A DNA stretch of 64,000 bases, from contig CM048852.1 of assembly GCA_026545225.1 (NCBI GenBank), positions 61,329,146 to 61,393,145 of the forward strand, in the 5' to 3' direction. The DNA comes from Cornus controversa. Lineage: Eukaryota; Streptophyta; Magnoliopsida; Cornales; Cornaceae. Positions 50,096-60,819 of this stretch are shown one piece after another. The stretch's first letter is position 1, and every line of letters starts with the position of its first letter. The notes under the pieces were generated by a model that was given only the letters and a program-made list of their open reading frames with translations, was not told where the DNA came from and did no database searches. The position numbers were made by a program, and so were the translations under genes.

Positions 50096-50159
50096 GCATG
50101 CATGCACTATGGAGTCAACTGGACATGAACAAGAAAATAAAAAATAGAACAAACAACAT
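47819..50159. other. Gene-free region with decayed repeats
   Basis: No gene is supported. GGGCCCGTTTGATAACC at about 48,402-48,418 looks like one end of a hAT-type miniature element, but I could not place the other end. A repeat of GGTTC/GGAACC words lies at about 48,800-49,040. The part at 50,000-50,060 is an inverted match to 61,030-61,100 and marks the outer edge of the inverted cystatin pair. Confidence 0.5.
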
Positions 50160-50458
50160 AGATCTGTATAAAACACAACAGGCCAGTAAAGCTAGCAATA
50201 CTCTAGCTTTTATTTAATATTACACAAACATATATATATATATAACAAGATACATATATGCAGGTCATTTTATTTATTTAATATTATATCTGGTTTTAGA
50301 TTGGCAGAAAACATTAATTAAGAACTAGCATATATATATATATGTGTGTGATCTTAATTAGTGTGACCCAGCTTCATCTGCCAATTAACCTCAGGTAGAG
50401 TACACTACAGTTCAGTACATACGGTCATATATTTGGATCGCCGGCACCTAGCCAATGA
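50160..50458 (-). other. Former 3' flank of broken cystatin
   Basis: The reverse complement matches the 3' flank of the cystatin-like gene at 53,196 (about 53,640-53,790), including TCTGCCAATCT, ATATTAAATAAATAAAA and GTATTGCTAGCTTTAC. It also resembles the 3' flank of the unit A-C genes near 13,090-13,145. It supports reading the adjacent fragment as a cystatin 3' end. Confidence 0.7.
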
Positions 50459-50617
50459 TTAATTCTTGATCATGATCTCCCTAAAGAGGAGGAGGATCCT
50501 AGAATATATTATAGTAGCAGTAGTCTTAGTGTCTCGATACTCAAGAACAACTGCCTCGTAATTCTTTGGAATGACAAGGTCCTTGGCCACTAGATAGAGG
50601 CCGTAAAGTACCCCCAT
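50459..50617 (-). pseudogene. Cystatin C-terminal half (5'-truncated)
   Basis: An open frame of 52 codons on the minus strand, ending in TAA at 50,459. It begins just after where the first inhibitory hairpin would be: GVLYGLYLVAKDLVIPKNYE aligns with GTNYRLIIIAEDGVVPRNYE of the 43.6 kb protein. Its tail (ILLLFREIM) resembles the ending of the 53.2 kb protein. The N-terminal half, helix motif and QxVxG are missing, and a TA-rich stretch follows upstream. The in-frame ATG at 50,617 is probably coincidental. This is a truncated gene in inverted orientation to the one at 53,196. Confidence 0.75.
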
Positions 50618-50709
50618 GAAATGTCATTTATTCTAACATCATTATTATATGTTATCATATTATGGGAGCTCTTATTATTATATGTTAGAAGCGTAGAGGA
50701 TATTTATTA

Positions 50710-50765
<56 letters not shown>

Positions 50766-51241
50766 ACTTTCTCTTTTCATCTAAATGAGAATAATCATAT
50801 TCTTATTTTAAAACAATCATTTTCATACTAAAAAGACAAAAAATATTTAGAAAAAAAAAGAAAATAATAATTTTGGAAGATGTTAGTAATTTTATGGCAA
50901 ATTGAAGAGTTAGTTTATGGATTGAGTGCCTATAATTTTTCAATTGGAATGTTATGTAAGGGCTGAAAGCCTAAAAGGAACTCTAGAATCTTTCAATCCA
51001 TCAGAAACTCTCGTGATTCGATTTTGACAAAGATCAGGTCATCAACCAGATAAAGACTCCTTTCTATTACTCTCAAAAATGGTTTGGCTACTCATCATGC
51101 CAGTTGAGTATGTTGGAATTTGTCGTTATCGATCATCAAACCTCCTCCTAGACTGCTTGATGATGATCCTTCTTGTTTATAATATTTATTTATTTCCTCC
51201 ATTGATGGAATCTTTTACTCCATGTTACATGGTCCCGACCA

Positions 51242-51514
51242 AGAGAAATTATTAAGTAGTTCCAGTCTCACTTGTCTCAGGCTAATAGTAACACGCAACC
51301 ACGACAAGTGTTGAAATAAAAGGAATTACATGCGACGTATTTCCATTGGCTTAGGACCATGGTCCCAGGACTACCTAATAATATCTCCCCGATCAATCAC
51401 AAGTGGATACATTGTCAAAAAATGAAAAGAAAAAAAAAACTGACACAATTACTTGCGTGTCTACTTGTGATTGACCCGGGATCAATGGTCCCAGGACCAT
51501 CTAATAATTTCTCT
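51242..51514. mobile_element. Miniature inverted-repeat element (about 273 bp)
   Basis: The left end AGAGAAATTATTAAGTAGT and the reverse complement of the right end, AGAGAAATTATTAGATGGT, form an imperfect inverted repeat. A second copy of the GGTCCCAGGAC area near 51,360 and a CACAAGTGGA/TACTTGTGATTGA pair give internal symmetry. No coding capacity. The target duplication is unclear, so superfamily is not assigned. Confidence 0.55.
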
Positions 51515-51799
51515 CGTGTTTGAACTTAGTAGAACTCACAATGCAATCTACAATTTTATGACTTAAGTTTTATCTTTCTCCCAGTGTGACTTTTTTTCCC
51601 TCTTCTGGTTTGAGATCATCCATCTAAATTGAGAGCAATTCCAGAGAAGTATGCCTCTCTTGTAAATTGCTTTGTTACTAATATAATTAATCAGTTTTAT
51701 GAAAATTTTGTTCTAGTAAATAATTAATGGTTTGACATTCAGCTTTTTGTTGCTTTCTTTTTGGTTGGGGAAGCAGGAACTACCGTTTTTTACATTTTT

Positions 51800-52270
51800 T
51801 GCAGCCAATAATTTCGAAATTCTAAGTTCCATACAAAAATGAAAGAAATCATTGAAATTTTAATGAAAACATTTACAGAACTACGAATTGATCAAACTTC
51901 TCTTTTAGAGTGGGAGTGGATGTATATATCATTAGTGCACAACTCTTTGAAGTATTTTATTTAGTTTTTAAAAAAAATGTTTGTGGTGTTTGTAACACTT
52001 TGTCATGTACATACCACATTCACAATATTTGTATCAAAGTGCATAGATCGATGTTCTACTATTCTTATTTGTCAATGCATAAATCACAGATAGAAAGGGA
52101 AAGTGACACAGAACAAGGGATAAGATAAAGAGAATAAAGGGTGTTTATTGATTGTGTGGTATCCAATTCCATTAATGTCTATCAAATTCAATTATATACG
52201 AAAACGATGCACAAACATGAGATTGTAGATTTTCTCTCCTTTTCGTGGCTATAAAAATACCATGTCAATC
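51800..52270 (+). promoter_or_regulatory. Orphan cystatin-type promoter
   Basis: The sequence is collinear with 43,130-43,550 upstream of the canonical cystatin. Shared words include GTTCCATACAAAAAT, GAAAGAAATCATTGAAATTTT, GAGAATAAAGGGT, GGTATCCAATTCCATTAATG and GAGATTGTAGATTTTCTCTCC, and it ends in TATAAAAATA at 52,250-52,259. No cystatin frame follows: the next 150 bases are unrelated and A-rich, and a TA run is at 52,534. Either the gene body was deleted or only the promoter was duplicated. Confidence 0.7.
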
Positions 52271-52529
52271 TTCACGATACATTAATTCAAATAGATACTA
52301 ATGAATATTAAAATTTGTAATTTTTTCTAAAAAAAACTCAAAAGCTTATCCAAATACTCAAAAAAGTTTTACAATTTGCTCAGCCTAGCGAGCAATAAGA
52401 ACCAGCCATAGGCACTTATTTTGAGAAAATAAAAAAGTAAAGGTTGATAAAAGAAACCAAATTAGTGAGCAGCATGTACGTTTCAATATATAGATGATAG
52501 GCCAGATAGAAAATGATCGAAAAGATAAG

Positions 52530-52574
<45 letters not shown>

Positions 52575-53195
52575 TTTTTTATACTATGAACTAAATTGTC
52601 TAAAAGGAATATATGGCATAATAACGGGTCACTTTCACTTTTCAATATCTTTAAAGAAAGAGAATATGGATTTTCTCATTTTCTAAATTATTCTTTTTAT
52701 ATAACCGTGTTAAATAAATTTGTAGGAAAGTGATGTGACTGCGATGGCTGGCCGGTGAGAGTAATTTTTTATTAAATTGTAGTGTCAATGTGTACTCACA
52801 AATACACTTACATCTGTTTTGCAGAAACGAAGCTCCAAATCAGATAGTGGAAATTTTAACATCAACCGATAATATATATGTGTATTTTTTAGAGTGATAA
52901 ATAAAGTCAAGCATGACGTTACTCTACGACAAGATATAAGATAAAAAGGAATAAAGGATGGGATGAAAATTAAGTTTGTTTGATCTAAATGGCTGTATAT
53001 ATCAAGGTAAGGTATCAAAACCTCATGCACGTACAACCAACCATGCATATCTGTATGAGATTCTATCTCTCTCTCCAATTTTAGTAGTGAGGGGGCAAGC
53101 TATAAGCAGGTGAGCCTCGACCTTCATATTGGTTGTGAGCAGATTGATCAGATTACATATTACAAAGAAATTAAGTCATTAACTACAGAGAGAAA

Positions 53196-53564
53196 ATGTC
53201 TGTAAGCATAATGCAGTACCCGAGTGATGGGAAACTTTCCCTTCAAATGAGAGGTGATAGGAAGTCGGTGTCCGTTCAAAAGGAAGGGAAAGTGGTGCAT
53301 TTGAACTTTATAATTGTGGTTGACCCAAACGACCACCATGTCCGAATGCTCGGAAACTGGGCTGTGGAGGAGCACAACAGTCAGACCGGAAGCCTTTTGG
53401 AATTCAAGAGCGTGATTGGGGGCTACAAAAATGAAGATGAGGGGGCAACAAATTACTGCCTCTATATACTGACCCAGGACAAGGGGGTTTACGAGGTTGT
53501 TATTGAGGAGATTATGAACCCTAAGCCTACTACGACCCTCCTTCTCTTTACAGAGAAGAAATAA
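53196..53564 (+). CDS. Divergent cystatin-like protein lacking QxVxG
   Basis: The intronless gene encodes 122 residues. The helix motif MLGNWAVEEHN (51-61) and LEFKSV (69-73 region) place it in the cystatin fold, and the N-terminal GKLSLQM/KSVSVQ pattern resembles that of the unit A-C proteins. The first inhibitory hairpin is replaced by an acidic NEDEGA stretch (79-84), no QxVxG is recognisable, and the second-hairpin Trp is missing, so papain-type inhibition by the classical mode is unlikely. A weak TATA-like CTATAAGC lies about 97 bases upstream. A CRM-like retroelement is inserted 272 bases past the stop codon. The open frame and codon-level preservation suggest a gene, but a recently released pseudogene is possible. 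Confidence 0.7.
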   Translation: MSVSIMQYPSDGKLSLQMRGDRKSVSVQKEGKVVHLNFIIVVDPNDHHVRMLGNWAVEEHNSQTGSLLEFKSVIGGYKNEDEGATNYCLYILTQDKGVYEVVIEEIMNPKPTTTLLLFTEKK

Positions 53565-53836
53565 ATATGTGACTCTACGTAAGGTTGGTAGATATATGAA
53601 GCTTGGTCGCATTAATTAAAATCATACATACATATGTATATGCTCTTAATTATTGATATCTGCCAATCTTTAACCAAATATAATATTAAATAAATAAAAG
53701 GACCTGGCCTGTATGCATCTTGTTTTATTTCAATAAAAGCTACAGAGAGTATTGCTAGCTTTACCTGATGTGTTATATATATATAGATAGATATATGTTG
53801 TTTGTTTCTGTTCTTATCTTGTTTATGCAAACTATA

Positions 53837-54473
53837 TGATGCAGGAGTATCCGAGTCAGATGATGCTGAGCTGTCAGACGACACGTTGATAGCACTGAAA
53901 TATCTTGAGTTGGCAGATCAGCGTAAAGATGGCAGGAAATCGTGACCTTGTCACTAATTAGGGTATTTTTGGATGTGCTTCAGTATTTTGGCCATAACTT
54001 TGGCTACAGGTGTCAAAATCGCCTTTATGACCACAATTCGGAAAGCTTGGTTCGGCGCGCACGTCGTGGGCACCGAGCTAAAGCTGGGTGTGTCTTTTTT
54101 CGAGGCCAAAATCCACTGTTTTCCCCTCCGAATCCCTAATTTTAGTTATTTCTTTCCCTTTTTGGTAATATTTATTTTGTTGATTAGGAAGAGATTCTGG
54201 GCTTGATTTGGGCCAGAATTCTGGCAACTTTCTTCTTTTATTTCGTATTTTATTTTGGCAAGAATATTAGGTTTTTGCTATTTTTGGTAATGTTGACGAA
54301 GTTCTGCTATATAACCCGACTTGTGGGTTGATTCGAAGGCATTTTTTATTTTGAATAATAATATTGAATACCAGAGACTTTTCTTTGAGTTTTTGGGCAA
54401 TTCTCGTGCTTTCTTTCTGTTTATTTTCTGTTACCCTTAGCGTACAGAATAATCACTATTCTGTCCGGCGTCA
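53837..54473 (+). repeat. 5' LTR of CRM-like element
   Basis: 637 bases, TGATGCAGG to GGCGTCA. The first 109 bases duplicate the end of the pol reading frame (stop TGA at 53,943-53,945). A TATA-like CTATATAACC at about 54,307-54,316 could be the promoter, with the transcript start downstream of it. Confidence 0.93.
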
Positions 54474-54475
54474 GT

Positions 54476-54487
54476 TGGTATCAGAAC
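54476..54487 (+). other. Primer-binding site (initiator Met tRNA)
   Basis: TGGTATCAGAAC, two bases after the 5' LTR, matches the initiator-methionine tRNA complement TGGTATCAGAGC at 11 of 12 positions. Confidence 0.85.
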
Positions 54488-54524
54488 TTTCAGAATCTTC
54501 CTGGGTGAGATTTCATCAGTTTTC

Positions 54525-55906
54525 ATGGCTGGTGGTCGTCGTCGTGGTCGTCGTGGGCAGGTTCCGAACGAGGAAGTCCCACACCGTGATCGTAGTGTTC
54601 AGGATTTGATGATCGAGGATTTACAGAAGCAAGTTGCAGAGTTAACCCAACGTCTAACGGCGCAGACTATCAGTGATCGTGAGGTGGAAGATCACGAATC
54701 CGATTCCAGTTCTGACAACCCGTTTCACAATCGTGCTCGATTCTGGGGGCACCGTGGTCGAGAGGAACGTCATGGAGACCTCGGTTTCAGAGTGGATCTG
54801 CCCGAGTTTTCTGGTACGTTACAGGCCGAAGGATTTGTCGATTGGATGAACGAAGTGGAGCGTATCTTTGAATATAAAAAAGTCCCAGATCGTGTCAAGG
54901 TGAAACTGGTCGCCATCAAACTCAAAGGCAGAGCCTCTACATGGTGGGAGCAGTTGAGGCGATCACGAGACAGGCAGGGCAAGGCCAAGATCACTGATTG
55001 GCAGAAGATGAAAAAGAAGATGAAGGGTCACTTCCTTCCTTTCGGCTACATTCAAACCCTGTTTCAGTGACTTCAGTCGTTGAGGCAAGGAACGAGATCG
55101 GTTGATGATTACACAGAGGAGTTCTATCAATTGATAGCCTGAAATGATTTATCTGAGACAGAAAAGCAGACGGTGGCGCGGTATTTGGGAGGATTGCGGC
55201 AGCCCCTGCAAGATGTCCTCAGCCTTCACTCGCTTTGGACTGTTTCTGAAGCATACCAACGCGCACTTGCTGTGGAAAAACAGCAAAATCGGAGGCCAGT
55301 GATCAGGAGCGATCAAAACAACCGGCCAGTTGGACCTCAAGAACCCCGTCATGTCCAGCCGACACCACAAGGTAATTCTCACTCGAACATTAGATGTTTC
55401 AGATGTGGTGAACAGGGACACAGAGAGAATGAGTGCAGGAAACCTGTTAGTCAGAAGGGCAAAAATCTTCTGATTGAGGAAGACGTGGTGGACGAAACTG
55501 AGGAGACTGGAGAGCCTATGTATAACGATGATGAAGATGAAGATGTGCTGTATGGAGATGACCGTGAGAATCTGGTCATTCGTAAGAGTCTACTGACTCC
55601 CAGGGGTGATTCAAGGGATGATTGGTTGAGAACCAATATTTTTCACACGACCTGCACAGTTGCAGATAAAGTCTGCAAGATGATCATTGACAGTGGCAGT
55701 TGTGAGAACGTAGTGTCTGAAGAGGCTGTCCAGAAATTGCAGTTGAAGACAGATCGTCATCCCAACCCGTACAAATTGTCATGGCTGAATAAAGGCAGTG
55801 AGGTAAAGGTGGATAGGAGATGCCTAGTGTCTTTTTCGATTGGTAAGAAATATTTTGATAATGCTTGGTGTGATGTTGTGGCTATGGATGCTTGTCATGT
55901 ACTGTT
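54525..55906 (+). pseudogene. gag: gag-protease part of CRM-like element
   Basis: The frame starts MAGGRRRGRRGQ, with a basic N-terminus and then a coiled-coil-like LQKQVAELTQRL. The capsid region follows (FVDWMNEVERIFEYKKVPD, ASTWWEQL). It is broken by TGA stops at 55,068-55,070 and 55,140-55,142. Beyond them in the same frame are a CCHC zinc knuckle (CFRCGEQGHRENEC, 55,395-55,436), an acidic stretch, and the aspartic protease active site IIDSGS (D codon at 55,689). The frame is lost near 55,907 by an apparent one-base deletion. Intact, it would package RNA and process the polyprotein. Confidence 0.88.
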
Positions 55907-58892
55907 GGCAGACCTTGGCAGTATGATCGCAGTGTTACTCATGACGGGCGAAAGAACATATATTCCCTTAGCATCAAGGGGAAGAAAATTGTGTTGGCTC
56001 CTCGTCGGGAAGGAGCCAGTCCTACCCCGGTAGCCAAAACTACTAACCTGCTTTCTATGTCCAAGTTTTTAACTGAGATTGAGCATGGGGACATGGTCTA
56101 TGCTCTACTGCCTTGTGGGAATAGCGCAACGGATGTGAACGAGAATCCAGACTTACCAACAGAGGTGCAGCAACTGCTAACAGAGTTTTCTGACTTGATG
56201 CCAGAGGATCTTCCTCCTGGGCTACCGCCTATGAGGGATATTTAGCATCAGATTGACCTTGTTCCGGGGTCCAGTTTGCCTAATCGACCGGCGTATCGCC
56301 TTAGTCCCAAGGAATCTGAGGAGTTGCAGCGGCAGGTGGTAGAGTTGTTGGAGAGGGGCTACATCCGTGAGAGTATGAGCCCATGTCAGTTCCTGCTCTG
56401 CTAGTGCCGAAGAAAGATAGCTCTTGGCGTATGTGTGTTGATAGCCTAGCAATCAACAGGATTACAGTGAAGTACAGGTTTCCAATTCCCTGTTTGGATG
56501 ATATGTTAGACCAGTTGTCCGGTTCTAAGGTCTTCTCAAAAATTGACCTTAAAAGCGGGTACCACCAAATCAGAATAAGGCCTGGGGATGAGTGGAAGAC
56601 AGCGTTTAAGACGTAACATGGGTTGTATGAGTGGATGGTTATGCCTTTTGGGCTATCCAATGCGCCCAGCACATTTATGAGGTTTATGCATCAGGTTTTA
56701 CGGCCTTTTATGGGGAGATTCGTTGTAGTTTACTTCGATGACATCCTCATCTATAGCCCGACATGGACGTCACACTTTGATCACCTCCGTGCTATCTTTG
56801 ATATGTTGAGGACAGAGCACCTGTTCGTCAATCAGAAGAAGTGTGCTTTCTTCACTACTTCTGTAACTTTTATGGGTTTTGTGGTGTTTACTGATGGTGT
56901 TCATGCAGATCTGTCAAAGATAGACGCAGTTTTGGAGTGGCCCAAACCGAAAACCTTGCACGATGTCCGAAGTTTTCATGGATTGGCATCTTTCTACCGT
57001 CGGTTCATCAGAAACTTTAGCACTCTGATTGCTCCAGTCACAGAGCGCCTTAAGGGACGTGATTTCCATTGGTCTGAGGAGGCAGAGGCCAGTTTTCATC
57101 TGGTCAAACAGAAGATGACAGAGGCACCAGTTTTGGCATTTCCCGACTTTGAGAAGGTGTTTGAGGTAAACTGTGATGCATCTGGGGTGGGCATTGGTGG
57201 TGTTCTCAGTCAGGAGGGGCGTCCAATAGCTTTTTTTAGTGAGAAGCTATCAGGATCGAAGAAAAATTATTCCACCTATGATCTGGAGTTTTATGCCATC
57301 ATTCAGTCCCTAAAGCATTGGCGTCACTACCTAATACAGAGGGAATTCATTCTCCTCACTGATCATGAGGCCTTGAAATACATCAATGGCCAGCACAAGC
57401 TGAGTAGACGGCATGCCAAGTGGGTGGCATACTTGCAAGAGTTCACATTTGCACTGAGGCACCAGGTAGGGAGTTTGAACCATGTTGCAGATGCACTAAG
57501 CCATCGTACGTTGCTCCTCACCACCATGAGCACCAGAGTTGCAGGTTTTGATACATTCTCTGATATGTATGCTGTAGATCCTTCCTTCGGGAGGATAATT
57601 CAGGAGGTCAACGCCATGATTATATTTTGCACAATGGTTACCTGTTTCATGGATTAAAGTTGTGCATCCCAGATTGTTCACTAAGACAACAGATTATTAG
57701 TGAACTTCATAACGAGGGTCATTTTGGGCGAGACAAGACATTGGGTCTGATCTCTTCCAACTATTATTGGCCCAAGTTGACTAGTGATGTGGCTTATTAT
57801 GTGGAGCGTTGTTATGTGTGTCAGCGGTCCAAAGGAGTTCTCACTAATGCGGGCCTGTACACACCTTTACCGATCCCTGAAGCTCATTGGCTTAATGTCA
57901 GTATGGACTTTGTGTTGGGCTTACCTCGTACCCAACGAGCCATGGATTCTATTTTGGTTGTGGTCGACCGATTTTCCAAGATGGCCCATTTTGTTGCTTG
58001 CAGGAAAACAATGGATGCTGCCCGGGTCGCCCATCTTTACTTCAAGGAGATTGTGCGTTTACATGGTGTTCCCCAATCCATTACCTCAGATCATGATACC
58101 AAGTTCATGAGTCAATTCTGGAAGAGTCTATGGGAGAAACTGGGAACAAAGTTAAATTTTAGCAGCGCCTACCATCCTCAGACAGATGGTCAGACAGAGG
58201 TGGTGAACCGGAGTTTGGGGAACCTTTTGAGGAGTTTGGCAGGAACTAAACCAAAGCAGTGGGATTTTGCATTACCTCAAGCAGAATTTGCTTATAACAG
58301 GTCGAAGAACAGATCAACAGGAATGAGCCCATTTGAGATTGTCTATGGTCAGAACCTATCTGGGGTGCTTGACTTAGCCCCTATTCCGCGCGTGGGTCAT
58401 TTCAATCGCAAGGCAGATGAGATGGCAGAACATCTTCGAGGTATCCATGAGCAGGTCAAGCTGGTCATTCACGAGAGTAATGCCAAGTACAAGGTTCAGG
58501 CTGACAGCCACCGTCGTCAAGTACTTTTTGACGTTGGTGATTTTGTTTGGGCGGTATTAACTCGTGATCGTTTCCCTGTTAGAAAGTATAACAAGCTAAA
58601 GGAGCGAAAGATTGGTCCCTGTGAGATCCTGCAGAAGATCAATGATAACGCCTACAGACTACGCCTCCCCAGTCATTTGAGGACTTCTGACGTCTTTAAT
58701 GTGAAACATCTGAATCCTTGTTTTATGGATTCCGATGAAACTGTTGTAAACTCGAGGACGAGTTCTTTCCAACCCGAGGTGACTGATGCAGGAGCATCCG
58801 AGTCAGATGATGCTGAGCTGTCAGACGACACGTTGATAGCACTGAAATATCTTGAGTTGGCAGATCAGCGTAAAAATGGCAGGAAATCGTGA
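55907..58892 (+). pseudogene. pol: pol (RT, RNase H, integrase) of CRM-like element
   Basis: Reverse transcriptase motifs include [13 protein letters not shown] and the catalytic YFDD (56,731-56,742). RNase H follows, with its acidic quartet in CDAS (57,175), LEFYA, LLTDHEA and VADALS (57,490). Integrase has a zinc-binding HHCC (HNEGH, CYVC) and a D,D-35-E triad (MDF, SDHD, TEVV), then a GPY/F-like KIGPCEILQKI. I see no canonical chromodomain. Damage: TAG stop at 56,243-56,245, TAA stop at 56,614-56,616, and one-base deletions near 56,384 and 57,615. The integrase part (57,627-58,892) is one open frame whose last 36 codons lie in the 3' LTR. Confidence 0.92.
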
Positions 58893-59420
58893 CCTTGTCA
58901 CTAATTAGGGTATTTTTGGATGTGCTTCAGTATTTTGGCCATAACTTTGGCTACAGGTGTCAGAATCGCCTTTATGACCACAATTCGGAAAGCTTGGTTC
59001 GGCGCGCACGTCGTGGGCACCAAGCTAAAGCTGGGTGTGTCTTTTTTCGAGGTCAAAATCCACTGTTTTCCCCTCCGAATCCCTAATTTTAGTTATTTCT
59101 TTCCGTTTTTGGTAATATTTATTTTGTTGATTAGGAAGAGATTCTGGGCTTGATTTGGGCCAGAATTCTGGCAACTTTCTTCTTTTATTTCGTATTTTAT
59201 TTTGGCAAGAATATTAGGTTTTTGCTATTTTTGGTAATGTTGACGAAGTTCTGCTATATAATCCGGCTTGTGGGTTGATTCGAAGGCATTTTTTATTTTG
59301 AATAATAATATTGAATACCAGAGACTTTTCTTTGAGTTTTTGGGCAATTCTTGTGCTTTCTTTCTGTTTATTTTCTGTTACCCTTAGCGTACAGAATAAT
59401 CACTATTCTGTCCGGCGTCA
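58784..59420 (+). repeat. 3' LTR of CRM-like element
   Basis: 637 bases, equal in length to the 5' LTR, and followed directly by the CTATA target duplication. The end of the integrase frame occupies its first 109 bases. No strong polypurine tract is seen immediately upstream (CCCGAGGTGAC). Confidence 0.93.
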
Positions 59421-59565
59421 CTATACATGTTGTATATAGTAGTCTGGTTCTATTTTGATTCAAACTATCTCTGGTTCTGGTTCTATTTAGTCCGTCCTCC
59501 TTAAATATGCATAGATAATTGCCTGAGTACTATTGCCATATATATGCTCTGAACAGAATGCAACA

Positions 59566-60819
59566 TGACAAGTGCACAAAACATGTTATTTTATATCTCA
59601 AAATAAGTCTTTAATTACTCTTTTACTTTATTTAAATATTCTTATATTTGTATTTTGTGTTTTATAGGGGTTGGTTTCCAAATAAGAAGAAAAGCAGCAG
59701 AAAAGGCCTAAAAAGGATATATATAGCCAAAGATAAACATCAGAAGAATTGTAGGAGAGATGGTATTTTGTGCAATCTACTTCACAAGAGGTCTGAAGTT
59801 TAAAACTTTGTAAAATACTTTTTTTGCACGGCCACGTCTGCAATCCAGAATTCAAATTAAAGATATGGAGATCAAATATTAAATATTTAAATTCAAAATT
59901 TTGTATTTTGAATTTTTGTTTTTAAATTTTGAATTTTGAATTTGGTATTTCAAATTTGTACTTTGAATTTTGTATTTTAAATTTTTCCCACCTAAATCAT
60001 TCCCCTCTAACTCTATAAATAGGGGGTCTTAGGGGATGGTGAAGGGGGTTAAAAATTGTAGAGAAATTATAGAAGAAAATAGTGTATTTATTTTATTGAT
60101 TCAATGATGAGTAGTAGTTTCATTTATATTTGTTTATTTTTTATTAATATGCAAGCGTAAACATCCTTCTCAAGGGAGTGATGAAGCCACCATGGCTGAA
60201 GTATAGGTAAGTTGTTTTATTTTCTTGTCTACTTTTTCCTCCCAAGAGCATTCTTCTACTCTTCTATTCTGGATTTTATTTTTTAAAATTAGAGGAAGGA
60301 TTCTTCGTGTTTGCCAAATAATGGTAATTCGAAGAATGCCTACCTCTGTTTACCTAGCCAATGTGCATCATATTAAGTAAAAGAATGTCTCTCTCATATA
60401 TAATCAAGTCATTCTTTTTTATTCCATATTTTCCTTCATCTTTCCAAGTTCTAATTGGATTGGTGAAGTGTATTGGTTATTGGAGGAAAAACTAGATAAG
60501 AATATTAAAAAAAACTTTATTTATATGGATCCATGGTGGTGAATTCTCTTTCCTTGAGATTTTTTTACATCATTTGATCTAAGACATTTAATATTAGTTT
60601 TTATTATTAAATAAAAAATCAGAATTTTATTTTTTTAAATATTCATTTTTCATCTCAAGAGAATTAGGTTTTGAAGTTTAGACTTGTTATTAATTCTCAC
60701 TTGAGAGTGGTTCGACCCTACTTACTACTATACAGTTTTTAGTAAAGTTTTGCAGGTTTTATTATATTTTGTAAGAAGTGTAGAAAAGCAACGACACATC
60801 CACTATTCTACACTCGTCA
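59566..60819 (+). mobile_element. Solo LTR (family S), intact
   Basis: 1,254 bases starting TGACAAGTGCACAAAAC and ending ACACTCGTCA, flanked by CAACA on both sides (59,561-59,565 and 60,820-60,824). CTCTATAAATAGGGGGTC at about 60,011-60,028 is a TATA box in the middle of the LTR. It is the same family as the minus-strand solo LTRs in units A-C, and the best reference copy in the window. No internal domain is present. Confidence 0.9.

Larger units (their letters stand above)
53837..59420 (+). mobile_element. Ty3/gypsy retrotransposon, CRM-like chromovirus
   Basis: The 5,584-bp element has 637-bp LTRs starting TG and ending CA, and a 5-base target duplication CTATA (53,832-53,836 and 59,421-59,425). 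It carries gag, protease, reverse transcriptase, RNase H and integrase in gypsy order. By eye I count about nine differences between the LTRs (about 1.4%), eight of them transitions. Four in-frame stops and three single-base frameshifts disable it. The pol frame runs into the 3' LTR, a trait I recall for the centromeric-retrotransposon (CRM) clade, and the pol motifs are CRM-like; the clade call is inference. Confidence 0.93.

Noticed and set aside
53160..53612. 150-codon minus-strand frame opposite the 53.2 kb cystatin
   Set aside because: It is the antisense shadow of a recognisable cystatin-fold gene.
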